From an uncultured Lachnospiraceae bacterium (GTDB taxonomy: Bacteria; Bacillota; Clostridia; Lachnospirales; Lachnospiraceae): DNA of 27,605 bases. Below are positions 1-7,458 of this stretch, piece after piece (the stretch's first letter is position 1; every line of letters begins with the position of its first letter). The stretch spans positions 1 through 27,605 of the forward strand of contig CAJTSL010000050.1 of the NCBI GenBank assembly GCA_910578845.1. Reading direction: 5' to 3'. A program made the position numbers and the translations under genes. The notes below the pieces were generated by a model. That model was not told the origin of the DNA and ran no database searches. It worked only from the letters and a program-made list of their open reading frames with translations.

Positions 1-14
1 AGGGAGTCGCATCT

Positions 15-153
15 ATAGACAAATCGTCGCAGGGTCGCTTTCGCTACATTGGCACCCGTAGCGGCACATAAGACGCTAAAGTACAGCGTCTAAGTGCTAG
101 GCCACTTATGTGGCCATTGGCTACCAAAGTACCCTGCTCGTGATTTTGTCTAT
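15..153. other. Multi-hairpin element bounded by inverted repeats (possible MITE or structured RNA)
   Basis: The ends pair: ATAGACAAATC (15-25) with GATTTTGTCTAT (142-153, one bulge) and CAGGGT (30-35) with ACCCTG (131-136). Inside lie consecutive hairpins: CGCTAC/GTAGCG (42-47/58-63), GCAC/GTGC enclosing AGACGCT/AGCGTCT (71-77/85-91), GGCCAC/GTGGCC (100-105/110-115) and TTGG/CCAA (117-120/124-127). CACATAAG (66-73) can also pair with CTTATGTG (105-112), giving an alternative fold. The block is visibly richer in G and C than the AT-rich sequence after it. The layout of a closing stem around a multiway junction is seen directly; whether it is a mobile repeat or a transcribed RNA is unknown. 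No ORF is visible in it. Confidence 0.5.
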
Positions 154-176
154 TTTGCACAACTAAGTCTTGAAAA

Positions 177-198
177 ATAGGAGTTTCGCAATCACCTA
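177..198. repeat. Short hairpin motif, copy A
   Basis: ATAGG-A-GTTTCGCAA-T-C-A-CCTA is a weak hairpin (TAGG with CCTA). It matches a second copy at 12988-13009 at all but three positions, including the shared AAAATAGG and GTTTCGCAA blocks. Both copies lie upstream of a gene for an envelope or membrane protein. Confidence 0.35.
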
Positions 199-238
199 GA
201 ATATAGTATAAAAGAAAGGTGTAATTTATTTAGTTTTC

Positions 239-247
239 TGCTATAAT
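239..247 (+). promoter_or_regulatory. Extended -10 promoter for the histidine kinase
   Basis: TGCTATAAT is a perfect -10 hexamer (242-247) preceded by a TGn extension. No good -35 hexamer is present 16-18 bases upstream, which is tolerated in extended -10 promoters. It would give a leader of about 130 bases before the kinase gene. Confidence 0.55.
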
Positions 248-281
248 AGCGATAGTCGAATGAAATAAGGGAAGGGAGTTA

Positions 282-305
282 ATGTTTGCCATGATAGCAA
301 TCTAA
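282..305 (+). CDS. Possible seven-codon leader peptide MFAMIAI
   Basis: The ATG at 282 follows a strong GGGAAGGGAG Shine-Dalgarno sequence (about 269-278) and is followed after seven codons by TAA. The kinase gene downstream has only a weak ribosome site, so the best ribosome site on this leader serves the mini-ORF. The tail of the ORF is part of the hairpin at 291-323, so ribosome movement could affect the fold. This is inference; a chance ATG after a purine run cannot be excluded. Confidence 0.3.
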   Translation: MFAMIAI

Positions 306-323
306 AAGCGATTCGCATATCAT
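291..323 (+). promoter_or_regulatory. Leader hairpin upstream of the histidine kinase
   Basis: ATGATA (291-296) pairs with TATCAT (318-323), and AATC (299-302) with GATT (310-313), separated by a small internal loop. No U-tract follows, so it is not an intrinsic terminator. It overlaps the end of the putative leader ORF. Confidence 0.35.
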
Positions 324-381
324 AATTATAGTACAAATAGAATTACAGACGATTCAAAATAAGCGGTGAAATGTTTGGTGA

Positions 382-2985
382 ATGCATATGAAAGAGAAAA
401 GTAATAAAATCGGAGCAGACAAGAAATTGCCTTTGCTTCTATCCATTATCTTGGTTTTTTGTATCTTAGGGAGCGTTGTATTTTCGGTGTCACGGAAAAT
501 ATCAAAGGAAATGTCATCAGCGGCAATTCAAAATCTCACTGAAAATCTGGATTTGATAAAATGTACAATAGAATCTATTGGAACTAACGAGGCAGAGTTC
601 CAGAAATTGTTGGCACGTGAAATTGCCAAGATGGAAGACCCGGAGGATTATATACGTTCCTACCAAAGGAATGGGACAGTGGTAAAAATCTCGATGATCC
701 GTGCGGGAGAGAAGGAAGGGATTTCTAGTACAGGGGAAGTTTTTTCGGAAGAAGGGTTAGATTTTATCGAAAGCAGGATGGCAGAGGGATTAGAAATTTC
801 TTATTCCTATCTAAATTATATGGGAACTTGGGCATATACGATTAAATGCCCTGTGATAAAAGATGATCAGGAAATGGGAATGCTTTATGCGGAATATACT
901 TATGATTCTCTTGACAGATCGCTCCCAAACGGATTTTATAATAAACAAGCTATGCTTTATATTATGGATGCGAAAACGGAAAGATTTGTGCTGAAGCCAA
1001 AAGGCATGGGACAGCGAAGCGCTGGACATTTGAACTTAGAGGATTTTTACAGAGCAAACGAAATCCACGAGGAAGAAATTCGTACAGAAATAGAGAAATG
1101 TTTGGAAAATAAAGAAAATATCATGTTTTATCATGATATACGTGGAAAAAGCGCCCTGAATTTCATATGGATGGTAAATGACGGCACGGTTTGCCTGATA
1201 GGATATGTGCCAATGGAAGCCATTCAACAAGAAGGCAAGACAGTCAATTATAATATTTTATTTGTTGTAATCATTATGATGATCGCATTTTTCCTATGCT
1301 GTGTCTTATATTATTTGAACCAGAGGCAGCAAAGGAAGAGCATGCAAGAGAGGGAGGCGGAAAGAGAACGGCATAATCAACAACTGACGGAAGCACTACA
1401 TGCTGCGCAGCTTGCGAGCAATGCTAAGACGATGTTCCTCTCCAATATGTCTCATGATATCCGTACGCCGATGAACGCAGTAATTGGTTTTACCACGCTG
1501 CTCGCAAAAGATGCGGGAAATCCAGACAAAGTAAGGGAATATACCAGAAAAATTATGGCATCAGGACAGCATTTGCTTAGCTTGATCAATGATATTCTGG
1601 AGGTTTCCAAGATCGAAAGCGGAAAGGTCGTGCTGACTGAGGAAGAATTTGCCTTGAATAACCTGATATCTTCTATAGATGCCATTATTCGGCCAATGGC
1701 AGGTGCAAAAGCGCAGGAATTCCATGTAGAAATAACGGATATCGAGCATGAGTATCTATTAGGGGATGAAACGAGGATTAACCAGGTTTTGATAAACCTC
1801 CTCTCCAATGCTGTCAAATATACGCCCGAAGGTGGTAACATCTGGCTTCGTATTATTGGGTTAAAACAACATTCCAGCCAGTTTGAGCGTATCCGGATTG
1901 AAGTAGAGGATGACGGATATGGGATGACACAAGAATATCTAAAAACAATTTTTGATGTATTTACGAGGGCGGAAAATAGCACGACGAATAAGGTCCAGGG
2001 CACCGGGCTTGGGATGGCGATTACCAAAAATATCGTGGAACTTATGGGTGGTAACATTGAAGTTTTCAGCGAGGTTGATAAGGGAAGCCTTTTCAGGGTA
2101 GATATGGAACTGCGGATATCGGAGAGCCAGGCGGATATGCTGTTTTGGAAACAAAGCGGGATATCCCGCATCTTGTCTGTAAATGAGAATGTACAGGAGA
2201 TCAAGAATATACATGCTTTTATGGATAGTATGGGCATTTCGATAGACATAGCGATTCAGGTAAAGGAAGCGCTGCGCATCATACAAGAGAGCAGCGGCAC
2301 ACCAAAAGAGTACCAAATGGTATTGCTTGACTGGCATACGCTCAGTACAGGCGGCATCCAGATGGCAAAAGAAATGAGAGAAGCTTTGCTGGCAACATCA
2401 TTTCTTTTGTTTATGACAGGGTACGAGGCGGATCAAATGGAAGGTATAGAAGAAACGCTCCAATTTGCCTATACAGGTGTGTTATCTAAACCAGTTTTTG
2501 TTTCAGCGATTAAAGAAAAAGTCATAGAAATAAAGGAAAAGGAGTCAGGGAAAAACAAGGACGTGGCGCCTCAAGAGGAGAATAGCCTAAAAGGATTACA
2601 TTTTCTTGCTGCAGAAGATAATGAGATCAATGCAGAAATCTTGTCAGAGATTTTGGCGGTGGAAGGTGCAAGCTGTGAAGTAGCAGAAAATGGGAAAATA
2701 GTGCTGGAGCGTTTTATGGAATCTGAAGAAGGCGAGTTTGACGCTATCCTCATGGATGTTCAGATGCCAGTGATGAATGGCTATGACGCCACAAGGGCAA
2801 TTCGGGCATTGGATCGTAAAGATGCTAATGAAATACCGATTATTGCCATGACTGCTAATGCCTTTGCAGAAGATGAGAAAGAGGCATTAAATGCTGGGAT
2901 GGATGTTCATTTGGCAAAACCAATTGATGTAGAATTGCTTAAGAAAGTAATAAAGCAGTATATATTCAACCGGACGGTGGAGTGA
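382..2985 (+). CDS. Membrane-bound hybrid sensor histidine kinase with two receiver domains
   Basis: An inner-membrane sensor kinase of about 867 residues. TM1 is at about 17-36, an extracellular sensor region follows to about 290, and TM2 is at about 291-312. The HisKA H-box is FLSNMSHDIRTPMNA, with phospho-acceptor His358. The ATPase domain shows the N-box (NQVLINLLSNAVKYTPEGG, about 467-485) and the EDDGYGM and GTGLGMAI G-boxes. The first receiver (about 595-720) keeps the LLDW Asp and SKP Lys but lacks the acidic pair at its start (SVNEN). The second (about 737-860) is complete: AAEDNE, Asp792 in LMDVQMP, AMTANA and AKP. No DNA-binding output domain is present, so the output partner is not visible. 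The ATG at 388 is an alternative start with better spacing to GGTGA (377-381). The gene lies 115 bases upstream of a solute-binding lipoprotein, suggesting joint sensing of a ligand (inference). Confidence 0.93.
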   Translation: MHMKEKSNKIGADKKLPLLLSIILVFCILGSVVFSVSRKISKEMSSAAIQNLTENLDLIKCTIESIGTNEAEFQKLLAREIAKMEDPEDYIRSYQRNGTVVKISMIRAGEKEGISSTGEVFSEEGLDFIESRMAEGLEISYSYLNYMGTWAYTIKCPVIKDDQEMGMLYAEYTYDSLDRSLPNGFYNKQAMLYIMDAKTERFVLKPKGMGQRSAGHLNLEDFYRANEIHEEEIRTEIEKCLENKENIMFYHDIRGKSALNFIWMVNDGTVCLIGYVPMEAIQQEGKTVNYNILFVVIIMMIAFFLCCVLYYLNQRQQRKSMQEREAERERHNQQLTEALHAAQLASNAKTMFLSNMSHDIRTPMNAVIGFTTLLAKDAGNPDKVREYTRKIMASGQHLLSLINDILEVSKIESGKVVLTEEEFALNNLISSIDAIIRPMAGAKAQEFHVEITDIEHEYLLGDETRINQVLINLLSNAVKYTPEGGNIWLRIIGLKQHSSQFERIRIEVEDDGYGMTQEYLKTIFDVFTRAENSTTNKVQGTGLGMAITKNIVELMGGNIEVFSEVDKGSLFRVDMELRISESQADMLFWKQSGISRILSVNENVQEIKNIHAFMDSMGISIDIAIQVKEALRIIQESSGTPKEYQMVLLDWHTLSTGGIQMAKEMREALLATSFLLFMTGYEADQMEGIEETLQFAYTGVLSKPVFVSAIKEKVIEIKEKESGKNKDVAPQEENSLKGLHFLAAEDNEINAEILSEILAVEGASCEVAENGKIVLERFMESEEGEFDAILMDVQMPVMNGYDATRAIRALDRKDANEIPIIAMTANAFAEDEKEALNAGMDVHLAKPIDVELLKKVIKQYIFNRTVE

Positions 2986-3006
2986 AGGAGGCCATTAAAG
3001 GAGGAT

Positions 3007-3044
3007 AGGTTGAAAAATCATGCTGATGCATTGATTTTCAACCT
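3007..3044 (+). promoter_or_regulatory. Intercistronic hairpin between kinase and binding-protein genes
   Basis: AGGTTGAAAA (3007-3016) pairs with TTTTCAACCT (3035-3044). The stem continues through TCA/TGA and TGC/GCA with single-base bulges. No U-run follows, so it is more likely an mRNA processing or stability element than a terminator. An AAAGGAGG sequence lies directly upstream without a usable start codon. Confidence 0.45.
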
Positions 3045-3100
3045 GCAATTTGAGCCGGGGCGTCACATGTTTGCAAGTTGAGCAAGAATGGGGGATTAAT

Positions 3101-4420
3101 ATGGAAAAAGGCAAGATACGCCAATGGAAAAGACTAACAGTGGCATGTCTGATAGGAGCAATTGCAGTTAGTGCAACAGCGTGTGGGAATGACGGGAATT
3201 TAGATGTGAATTTGTTGGAATCTAATGAAAATAATGAGAAAACTGTAAGTATGTTCAGCCCTATGGAAAAAACAGAACCGGACGCGGAGAATGTGGCGAG
3301 AAGCGCTGCGGATAAAACAATCCGCATGGCAGAAGAAGAATTAAATGTGACTGTCAAATACATTACTTATACGGCGGAGGACTATCAGGATAAGACGTAT
3401 GATGATGTAACGCTCGACAGGGCACGTAACAATATGGATGATTTTTATCTGTTGAATCCTGATACCATCAGAACTTTGGGAGAAGAAGAGCTGCTTATGG
3501 ATTTGTCAGGTCTTGATTGCGTAGAGAATCTACGGGATGTAGTAATAACAGCAAATACAATTAACGGGAAGTTGATAGCGATCCCACAGGAAGTAGTTGC
3601 TTATGGCTTGTTCATCAATAAGGATATGTTTGATCAATATCATTTAGAACTGCCGGAAACACCAGAGGAATTCCTGGAATGTTGCAGAGTGTTTAAGGAA
3701 AATGGGATCGAAACGCCAGTAGGGGCCAACCGCTGGTGGCTAGAGACTTTTGTGCTGGCACAGGCATATGCGGATTTGTACAATGGAGGGAATGCAGAGG
3801 CTGAGATAGCGGCGCTTAACAATGGGGAAAGTAAATATAGCGACTATATGCGCCCCGGTTTTGAATTTTTGCAGGAAATGATTGACTGCGGTTATATTGA
3901 TGCAAAGAAAGCGTATGTCAGTGAAGCAATTGAAGGGGAGGGAGAGGATTTCTTGAATCAGAAAACTCCTATTGTCATGGCTTATTGGGGCGCGGCAAAT
4001 TCAGAAACCGCATACGGGAACACAGACTTTAACATGTTAGTAATAGGTTTTCCAAGCAGCTGTGGGCAGATGCCGGTAATATCCATGACAGGCTATAGCG
4101 TCGGGATGAACGCAGAAAATAAGGAATGTGCGATGCAGGTTCTGGATGTCATATTATCTGATGAAGCGCTTCAAGTCTATGCCGACACCAATAAGGTAAT
4201 TTCTGCCTCTAAGAATGTACAGGTAGATTGTATCTCGGAACTGAAGCCGCTCAATGACAGGATTGAGGAGAACGTATATGTGCTTGGCGCTAACGCGGGA
4301 ATGAAGGTAGAGCAGTGGGGGAATACTTGCCTGATTGTACGGGAACTGCTAAACGGCGCTACCGTAGATGAGTGCATGGCGGAATTTGACAGGCTTCAGG
4401 AAGAAGCGCTTGCAGAATAA
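3101..4420 (+). CDS. Extracellular solute-binding lipoprotein (ABC transporter family 1 type)
   Basis: A 439-residue exported protein. The N-terminus has positive charges (KGKIRQWKR), a hydrophobic stretch and a lipobox-like SATAC with Cys28, so it is probably lipid-anchored outside the membrane. The body resembles family 1 sugar-binding proteins: GLFINKDMFDQYHLELPETP, a GIETPVGANRWW segment, and an IVMAYWGA then GFP region. The start is the ATG at 3101, with GGGGGA five bases upstream; the reading frame stays open further 5' but lacks a ribosome site. No permease or ATPase genes are nearby, so it is an orphan. With the kinase upstream it may work as a ligand-presenting partner for the sensor rather than in uptake (inference). 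The ligand is unknown. Confidence 0.87.
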   Translation: MEKGKIRQWKRLTVACLIGAIAVSATACGNDGNLDVNLLESNENNEKTVSMFSPMEKTEPDAENVARSAADKTIRMAEEELNVTVKYITYTAEDYQDKTYDDVTLDRARNNMDDFYLLNPDTIRTLGEEELLMDLSGLDCVENLRDVVITANTINGKLIAIPQEVVAYGLFINKDMFDQYHLELPETPEEFLECCRVFKENGIETPVGANRWWLETFVLAQAYADLYNGGNAEAEIAALNNGESKYSDYMRPGFEFLQEMIDCGYIDAKKAYVSEAIEGEGEDFLNQKTPIVMAYWGAANSETAYGNTDFNMLVIGFPSSCGQMPVISMTGYSVGMNAENKECAMQVLDVILSDEALQVYADTNKVISASKNVQVDCISELKPLNDRIEENVYVLGANAGMKVEQWGNTCLIVRELLNGATVDECMAEFDRLQEEALAE

Positions 4421-4499
4421 GGATGCGGACGGATCATCATTGTTTTACCATTAACACAACCGCAAAGCAGCATTTGCCGGTAAAAATGGAGGAAATTAT

Positions 4500-4892
4500 A
4501 TGGAACAGGTATGGAAAGAAATGTACCAGGCAGCAAAAGCCGTACAGAACGGGCGACAAATATCTGACTATGTTGAGGCGGGAGGAGTTGCTGCTGCAAT
4601 ATTATCATCATCAGGAAAAATATACGTGGGCGTCTGTGTGGATACCTGCTCAACATTGGGAATCTGTGCTGAAAGAAATGCGATTTTTAATATGATAACA
4701 AATGGTGAACAGGAAGTAAAAAAAGTGGTTGCAATCATGCCCGATGGGAAATCCGGCGCCCCATGCGGCGCCTGCCGGGAATTGATGGTTCAGCTTATGC
4801 CCAACAATTATCAAGAAATTGAAGTGCTGATGGATTTTGAAGCAGAGGAGATCGTTACGCTCGGTGAGCTTACACCTAAGTGGTGGATATAA
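4500..4892 (+). CDS. Cytidine deaminase-family zinc enzyme
   Basis: A 130-residue protein with the zinc-dependent deaminase signature: CAERNAI (Cys56, catalytic Glu58) and PCGAC (Cys89, Cys92). The length fits the small tetrameric cytidine or blasticidin-S type deaminases. It is expected to be cytoplasmic and act in pyrimidine salvage by hydrolytic deamination of a cytosine nucleoside; substrate specificity cannot be settled from motifs. The start is supported by GGAGGA (4488-4493), six bases upstream. The 79-base gap after the lipoprotein gene holds a hairpin, TTTTACC (4443-4449) with GGTAAAA (4479-4485), enclosing GCAAA/TTTGC. It may be co-transcribed with the two genes upstream, ending at the terminator at 5040-5082. 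Confidence 0.85.
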   Translation: MEQVWKEMYQAAKAVQNGRQISDYVEAGGVAAAILSSSGKIYVGVCVDTCSTLGICAERNAIFNMITNGEQEVKKVVAIMPDGKSGAPCGACRELMVQLMPNNYQEIEVLMDFEAEEIVTLGELTPKWWI

Positions 4893-5039
4893 GGCCACTT
4901 ACTACAGCGTTTTGTTAGAGACTTGGGTGGCTTATTGTTATATTTGGTTCCGGTGTTGGGAAAGAACTAGGGTAGCATTTCTATTACCAGCGCAATTGAT
5001 TACAGCCATTAACCAAACGTCGGGACTTCATCAGATATA

Positions 5040-5082
5040 AAAAGTACAGAACAAAAGTTCGATTTTGGTCTGTACTTTTTTT
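5040..5082 (+). terminator. Intrinsic terminator after the deaminase gene
   Basis: The left arm 5040-5056 pairs with 5063-5079 over 17 base pairs with one mismatch, around the loop GTTCGA. It is followed by a T-run to 5082. It ends the kinase/lipoprotein/deaminase unit. The LexA-type box at 5049-5060 lies within its left arm and loop. The 147 bases between the deaminase stop and this stem hold no gene that could be recognised. Confidence 0.85.
5049..5060. promoter_or_regulatory. LexA (SOS) box upstream of uvrB
   Basis: GAAC-AAAA-GTTC, followed by G, matches the Gram-positive LexA operator GAAC-N4-GTTC at every fixed position. It sits about 33 bases upstream of the uvrB -10 box, and uvrB is a classical SOS gene in Firmicutes. 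Binding is inferred from the match and the context. Confidence 0.75.
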
Positions 5083-5090
5083 GTCTTATA

Positions 5091-5099
5091 TGTTATAAT
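5091..5099 (+). promoter_or_regulatory. Extended -10 promoter for uvrBA
   Basis: TGTTATAAT combines a TGn extension with a perfect TATAAT (5094-5099), just downstream of the terminator and LexA box. No good -35 hexamer is visible at 16-18 bases. It would give a leader of about 290 bases. Confidence 0.6.
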
Positions 5100-5113
5100 G
5101 AAAACCCAAATGA

Positions 5114-5150
5114 CTGGATAATACTATCTGTATTGGTTAGTATTATTCAG
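5114..5150 (+). promoter_or_regulatory. 13-bp hairpin in the uvrB leader
   Basis: CTGGATAATACTA (5114-5126) pairs with TAGTATTATTCAG (5138-5150) over 13 base pairs including one G-T, with an 11-base loop. The following TGTTGTTTCGTTT is only a weak U-tract. It could be a partial attenuator or a 5' stabilising stem. The rest of 5151-5398 contains no recognised gene. Confidence 0.5.
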
Positions 5151-5282
5151 TGTTGTTTCGTTTAAAAATATAGTTTTGTGGCCTGGATACGTGTAGTTGC
5201 TATTTTAACGATTATTTGTAATTTGGCAAGTGTGTTTTATAGGAACTGATAAAAGAATTGCACGAATTTGGAGTAGATAGGT

Positions 5283-5294
5283 GAACTTTTGTGC
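5283..5294. promoter_or_regulatory. Degenerate second LexA-like box
   Basis: GAAC-TTTT-GTGC matches GAAC-N4-GTTC at seven of eight fixed positions. It lies within the transcribed uvrB leader, about 105 bases before the start codon. The match could be chance. Confidence 0.25.
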
Positions 5295-5398
5295 GGCAGT
5301 AATGAGGAAAATGCTTTGCTTGCAGGAGCATCTGACGAATGGCGCGACAATGGGAAAATCTGTTTTCGAGTGTCCTGTCACAAATTGGAGGTTTTCAT

Positions 5399-7390
5399 AT
5401 GCCAGAATTTAAACTGCATTCCCCATATCAGCCTACCGGCGATCAGCCGCAGGCGATAGATGCTCTCGTCAAAGGATTCAAGGAGGGCAACCAATTTCAG
5501 ACTTTACTAGGCGTTACCGGTTCCGGTAAGACTTTTACGATGGCAAATATCATTCAGGCATTGAACAAACCAACCCTTGTCATTGCGCACAATAAGACGC
5601 TGGCGGCACAATTATATGGCGAGTTCAAAGAGTTTTTCCCGGAGAACGCAGTGGAATATTTTGTCTCCTATTATGATTATTATCAACCGGAAGCTTATGT
5701 GCCGTCTACGGATACTTATATTGCGAAGGACTCTGCGATCAATGACGAAATTGATAAACTGAGGTTGTCTGCAACGGCATCTTTGGCAGAACGAAGAGAT
5801 GTTGTGGTGATTGCAAGTGTATCCTGTATTTATGGCTTAGGCAGTCCGGATGATTATACGGAAATGATCGTTTCCCTGCGTCCTGGTATGGCGAAAGACA
5901 GAGATCAGGTGATCAGGGAACTGATTGATATACAATATAACCGGAATGATATGGATCTGGATAGAAGCTGTTTCCGCGTACGCGGGGATGTGCTGGAAGT
6001 ATATCCGGCAGAGGGCGGTGATTTTCTGGTCAGGATCGAATTTTTCGGGGATGAGATTGATAGGATTGCGCAGGTAGATCCTTTAACGGGACAGGTTCAT
6101 GCGACATTAGAGCATATTGCAATTTTTCCGGCCTCTCATTATGTTGTGCCCCAGGAGAAGATAAATCTTGCCTGTAAGAACATTGAAGTAGAACTGGGTG
6201 AACAGATCAAGTATTTCAAAGGAGAAGACAAGCTGTTAGAAGCACAACGGATATCGGAGCGGACGAACTTTGACATTGAGATGATGCGTGAGACAGGATT
6301 CTGCTCGGGCATTGAGAACTATTCCAGGCATTTAAGCGGCATGGAACCGGGGGCGACTCCTTTTACGCTGATGGACTATTTCAAAGGTGATTATTTGATT
6401 ATTATTGACGAATCCCATATGACGGTTCCGCAAATAAGGGGCATGTATGCGGGAGACCGTTCGCGGAAAACAACACTGGTAGACTATGGGTTCCGTTTGC
6501 CGTCTGCATTGGACAACAGGCCTTTGAACTTTGAGGAATTCGAACAGCATATTGACCAGATGTTATTTGTATCTGCGACTCCATCTGACTATGAGGCGGG
6601 GCATGAGCTTTTACGGACGGAACAGATTATCCGACCTACCGGCTTGCTTGACCCGGAAGTAGTAGTGCGCCCGGTAGAAGGACAAATAGATGACTTGATT
6701 GCGGAAGTAAATAAAGAGGTTTCGAAGAAGCATAAAATATTGGTGACAACGTTGACGAAGCGTATGGCGGAAGACTTGACAGCTTATATGAAGGATGTGG
6801 GAATCCGTGTGAAGTATCTGCATTCCGATATAGATACTTTGGAGCGGGCGGAGATTATCCGTGATATGAGGCTGGATGTATTTGATGTGCTGGTAGGTAT
6901 CAACTTGTTGCGAGAGGGACTAGATATTCCCGAGATTTCCCTGGTGGCGATTTTAGATGCGGATAAGGAAGGCTTCTTGCGATCGGAAACATCCCTGATA
7001 CAGACAATCGGACGTGCAGCACGAAATGTAGACGGTCATGTGATCATGTATGCGGATCAGATTACTGAGTCTATGGACAGGGCGATATCAGAGACAAACA
7101 GAAGGCGTGCGATCCAACAGAAATATAATGAGGAGCATAACATTACGCCACAGACAATCAAAAAGGCAGTCCGGGACTTAATAAGCATTTCAAAGGCTGT
7201 TGAAAAGGAAGGCGCACGCTTTGAGAAAGATCCTGAATCAATGAACCGTCAGGAGCTAGAGAAGCTAATTAAAGAAGTAGAGAAGAAAATGAAGAAAGCG
7301 GCAGCGGATTTGAATTTTGAAGTGGCAGCAGAGCTTCGGGACCAGATGGTAGAATTAAAGAAAACATTACGGGATATGGATAAAGGATAA
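5399..7390 (+). CDS. uvrB: Excinuclease ABC subunit B
   Basis: UvrB is the damage-verifying helicase of nucleotide excision repair; it is loaded by UvrA and recruits UvrC. The 663-residue length is normal. Seen in order: Walker A GVTGSGKT (about 38-45), the DNA-clamping beta-hairpin region YYDYYQPEAYVPSTDTYI, the Walker B-like IIIDESHM, FVSATPSDYE, the helicase motifs REGLDIPE and QTIGRAARN, and a C-terminal UVR domain (FEVAAELRDQMVELK) that contacts UvrC. The start is the ATG at 5399 with GGAGG (5387-5391) seven bases upstream. An in-frame ATG at 5339 would add 20 non-conserved residues and has no ribosome site. uvrA follows after 68 bases, forming a uvrBA operon. The LexA box at 5049 predicts SOS induction. 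Confidence 0.98.
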   Translation: MPEFKLHSPYQPTGDQPQAIDALVKGFKEGNQFQTLLGVTGSGKTFTMANIIQALNKPTLVIAHNKTLAAQLYGEFKEFFPENAVEYFVSYYDYYQPEAYVPSTDTYIAKDSAINDEIDKLRLSATASLAERRDVVVIASVSCIYGLGSPDDYTEMIVSLRPGMAKDRDQVIRELIDIQYNRNDMDLDRSCFRVRGDVLEVYPAEGGDFLVRIEFFGDEIDRIAQVDPLTGQVHATLEHIAIFPASHYVVPQEKINLACKNIEVELGEQIKYFKGEDKLLEAQRISERTNFDIEMMRETGFCSGIENYSRHLSGMEPGATPFTLMDYFKGDYLIIIDESHMTVPQIRGMYAGDRSRKTTLVDYGFRLPSALDNRPLNFEEFEQHIDQMLFVSATPSDYEAGHELLRTEQIIRPTGLLDPEVVVRPVEGQIDDLIAEVNKEVSKKHKILVTTLTKRMAEDLTAYMKDVGIRVKYLHSDIDTLERAEIIRDMRLDVFDVLVGINLLREGLDIPEISLVAILDADKEGFLRSETSLIQTIGRAARNVDGHVIMYADQITESMDRAISETNRRRAIQQKYNEEHNITPQTIKKAVRDLISISKAVEKEGARFEKDPESMNRQELEKLIKEVEKKMKKAAADLNFEVAAELRDQMVELKKTLRDMDKG

Positions 7391-7458
7391 GCGGTAACGG
7401 CGTTTATCGCCTCACCTTGGTAATCTGGCAGGTATAAGAAAGGAGATAAAGCATAAAA

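Noticed and set aside
1452..2249. Long minus-strand open frame opposite the kinase gene
   Set aside because: It lies entirely within the conserved kinase and ATPase domains on the other strand, has no ribosome site and no recognisable protein features.
4837..5040. Open frame overlapping the end of the deaminase gene
   Set aside because: No ribosome site, atypical composition, and it runs into the terminator stem.
5339..5398. Upstream in-frame ATG extension of uvrB
   Set aside because: The added 20 residues are not part of UvrB and have no ribosome site, while the ATG at 5399 has GGAGG at ideal spacing.
5311..5412. 33-codon ORF after GAGGA overlapping the uvrB start
   Set aside because: No recognisable features and it overlaps the conserved UvrB N-terminus in another frame; kept only as a minor note in the leader finding.
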